This document shows, piece by piece, positions 6,707 to 7,974 of a DNA stretch of 7,974 nt. The DNA lies in contig JACMLC010000446.1 of the NCBI GenBank assembly GCA_014379795.1, positions 1 to 7,974 of the forward strand. Reading direction: 5' to 3'. This stretch comes from Pyrinomonadaceae bacterium. GTDB lineage: Bacteria > Acidobacteriota > Blastocatellia > Pyrinomonadales > Pyrinomonadaceae. Each line of letters begins with the position of its first letter. The stretch's first letter is position 1. The notes under the pieces are model-generated. The model searched no databases and had not been told where the DNA came from. It worked only from the letters and a program-made list of their open reading frames with translations. Both the position numbers and the translations under genes were made by a program.

Positions 6707-6741
6707 TTATCTATATCTCTTTATGCTGCTCTGCGGGCCTC

Positions 6742-7719
6742 TCAAATCTCTGTGGCGGAGTTTTGTTTGACATTCTTAATTTTTGAATCTGCCGGAAGCT
6801 TGGGAGAGCGGGTGGGAGTCGGAGGTTCTTCAGGCCAATCATTCGGCCAACGGCCTGCCAGCCCGACGGTCTTCAGCCCCAGACGACCCAGAAAAACCGC
6901 AAAGGCCAACGCGCCTTGCATGCGTGACGGCGCGGTCGTCCAGTTGACCAGCCAGCGTTTTGACAAACTGTGTATGCTCTTCTCGTTAAAGAACAGCATC
7001 TCCAGAAGTTTTTTCAAAGACTGTTTGTGAAGCGTCGGCGGCAATGCGTTGGGCTGGCAAAAGATGCGTGCGCGCGGCTCGATCAAGAGCCGCCATCCAT
7101 TTTTGCGCATCCGCACAGTGTATTCAGCGTCGCCGTAATGCGGAAATCTCTTCGCATCCATCAATCCAAAACGCTTGATAGCAGCGATAGGCAGCAATAT
7201 ACAATTGCCGACGATGACTTCCACATCCCAAGCCTCGCGCGGCATCGTCCACACGGTTTGTCTGGTAGAATGATGCCAGCCTCCATACCATGTTCGCCAT
7301 CGCGGAGCGACCTGAAAGACCTGATGCGGGCGATCCCAGAGCAAGAGCAGCGGCCCGACCACCGACTGCGGGTTCTCTTCCGCGCAAGACACCATCAAGC
7401 GCAGGAACTTGTCATCGAAAACCGAATCGTCGTTGATCGCCAGCACATAATCAGGGTTCTTTTCCAGCGCGGCCTCGATCCCGCGATTGGTTCCAGCCGT
7501 GTACCAGAGGCTGCCGTCCTCCTGCACGATCTCGACCTCTGGAAACTGCTCTCGAATAGCTTCACTCGTGCCATCCGTCGAGCCGTCGTCAACAATGATG
7601 ATGTGAACTTTTAACCCCGTGCGGTCAATCCGCGAGAGGCTGCGCAAACATTGCAGCGTTACCTCCCGGCGATTATGAACCGGCGCGACGATCTCAACAT
7701 GAATCTGCTTTTCGCTCAT
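6742..7719 (-). CDS. Glycosyltransferase family 2 (GT-A fold)
   Basis: This 325-residue protein (numbered from the ATG) is a GT2 inverting glycosyltransferase. The GT-A core opens with VEIVAPVHNRREVTLQCL (8-25). It has the nucleotide-binding VDDGSTDGT (43-51), GTNRGIEAAL (76-85), and the metal-binding acidic motif INDDSV (95-100, the DXD equivalent). A downstream acidic motif, HYGDAEYTVR (194-203), sits where the catalytic base is found in relatives such as rhamnosyltransferases. After about residue 225 come a basic segment, a moderately hydrophobic stretch (268-289) that may touch the membrane, and a proline-rich tail (PEEPPTPTRSP). There are two adjacent starts, TTG at 7722 and ATG at 7719. 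I chose ATG, although the purine-rich AAGGGG upstream is better spaced (8 nt) for TTG. It follows the partial methyltransferase closely. It probably adds one sugar to the lipid-linked repeat unit; donor unknown. Confidence 0.94.
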   Translation of the reverse strand: MSEKQIHVEIVAPVHNRREVTLQCLRSLSRIDRTGLKVHIIIVDDGSTDGTSEAIREQFPEVEIVQEDGSLWYTAGTNRGIEAALEKNPDYVLAINDDSVFDDKFLRLMVSCAEENPQSVVGPLLLLWDRPHQVFQVAPRWRTWYGGWHHSTRQTVWTMPREAWDVEVIVGNCILLPIAAIKRFGLMDAKRFPHYGDAEYTVRMRKNGWRLLIEPRARIFCQPNALPPTLHKQSLKKLLEMLFFNEKSIHSLSKRWLVNWTTAPSRMQGALAFAVFLGRLGLKTVGLAGRWPNDWPEEPPTPTRSPKLPADSKIKNVKQNSATEI

Positions 7720-7743
7720 CAACCGATCAGCCCCTTCAGAGAT

Positions 7744-7974
7744 TTATGCCAGAGAGGCTTCGATGATGATTCCGTCCGCCAACTGCGGAGCGAAAAGCAT
7801 GCAGAAATCGTTAAACCAGTTGAGATAAAAACGATTGTGCGGGCGATGCTCCGGCCCCAGATCGTAAAAGAGGAAACGCTTGACCTCCAGATTCTCGCGC
7901 GAGAGCAAATGGTGTATGGTCGAATAAGAATAATAAGAGACGTGGTCGGGATGCACAGGCTCGATTCGCCCGCC
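7744..7974 (-). CDS. SAM-dependent methyltransferase, 3' part only (runs off the window)
   Basis: Only the last 76 codons are inside the window; the frame stays open to the right edge, so the gene begins outside. The visible part reads GGRIEPVHPDHVSYYSYS, then TIHHLLSRENLEVKRF, and ends EASLA before a TAA stop. The HPDH...YYS...HLL pattern resembles the C-terminal part of class I methyltransferases (Methyltransf_11/23 type) often found in polysaccharide clusters, where it follows the SAM-binding core. The SAM-binding motifs would lie outside the window, so the family call rests on this tail alone. A GTG at 7956 is in frame but is probably internal, because coding sequence continues upstream of it. 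The GT2 gene follows after about 21-24 nt, so the two are likely co-transcribed. Confidence 0.65.
   Translation of the reverse strand, partial: GGRIEPVHPDHVSYYSYSTIHHLLSRENLEVKRFLFYDLGPEHRPHNRFYLNWFNDFCMLFAPQLADGIIIEASLA

Noticed and set aside
6526..6741. Possible tRNA, riboswitch or small RNA gene in the repeat-filled gap
   Set aside because: The structure is explained by palindromic units; no cloverleaf, conserved riboswitch core or convincing promoter was seen.
6970..7614. Plus-strand frame of 214 codons opposite the GT2 gene
   Set aside because: It lies wholly antisense to a well-supported glycosyltransferase, has no recognisable motif, and its composition is that of a reverse-strand shadow.
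7744..7956. A complete 70-residue protein starting at GTG 7956
   Set aside because: The frame stays open to the window edge and the upstream codons fit the same methyltransferase tail, so this is the end of a longer gene.

Overview
The window is one strand-uniform block of cell-surface polysaccharide genes. All eight recognisable genes lie on the minus strand, so the transcription order runs from the right edge of the window to the left. In that order they are: the 3' end of a SAM-dependent methyltransferase, a family 2 glycosyltransferase (GT2), a family 4 glycosyltransferase (GT4), a Wzx-type flippase, glucose-1-phosphate cytidylyltransferase (RfbF), a second SAM-dependent methyltransferase, a membrane-anchored SGNH/GDSL hydrolase, and a small four-helix membrane protein of unknown function. 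RfbF with a Wzx-type flippase suggests a Gram-negative bacterium making an O-antigen or exopolysaccharide. The palindromic intergenic repeats, mid-range GC content and standard bacterial code would suit an Acidobacteriota-like genome, but this placement is from impression and is weak.

Layout: (i) 7974-6742, methyltransferase fragment then GT2, about 24 nt apart. (ii) 6741-6526, a repeat-filled gap with a 27-bp perfect inverted repeat whose arms are themselves palindromic. (iii) 6525-2946, GT4, flippase and rfbF, with gaps of 3 and 28 nt, which looks like one translationally linked unit. (iv) 2945-2748, a gap filled by an inverted array of a 7-nt unit (four copies facing four copies). (v) 2747-1938, a methyltransferase starting at TTG behind a good Shine-Dalgarno. 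(vi) 1937-1698, a gap with a third repeat type and a near-consensus sigma-70 promoter. (vii) 1697-15, the SGNH hydrolase and the membrane protein.

Working model: RfbF makes CDP-glucose, the entry point to CDP-3,6-dideoxyhexoses and related sugars. The two glycosyltransferases add sugars to a lipid-linked repeat unit on the cytoplasmic face, the methyltransferases decorate the sugars or precursors, and the flippase moves the finished unit across the inner membrane. The SGNH protein, anchored with its domain probably outside the cytoplasm, may add or remove acyl groups. A Wzy polymerase, an initiating phosphoglycosyltransferase, a CDP-glucose 4,6-dehydratase and an MBOAT acyltransferase are not in the window.

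No clearly new enzymatic system is visible. The most unusual part is the DNA between the genes: every gap longer than 40 bases holds a different family of tandem or palindromic units arranged as a large inverted repeat.
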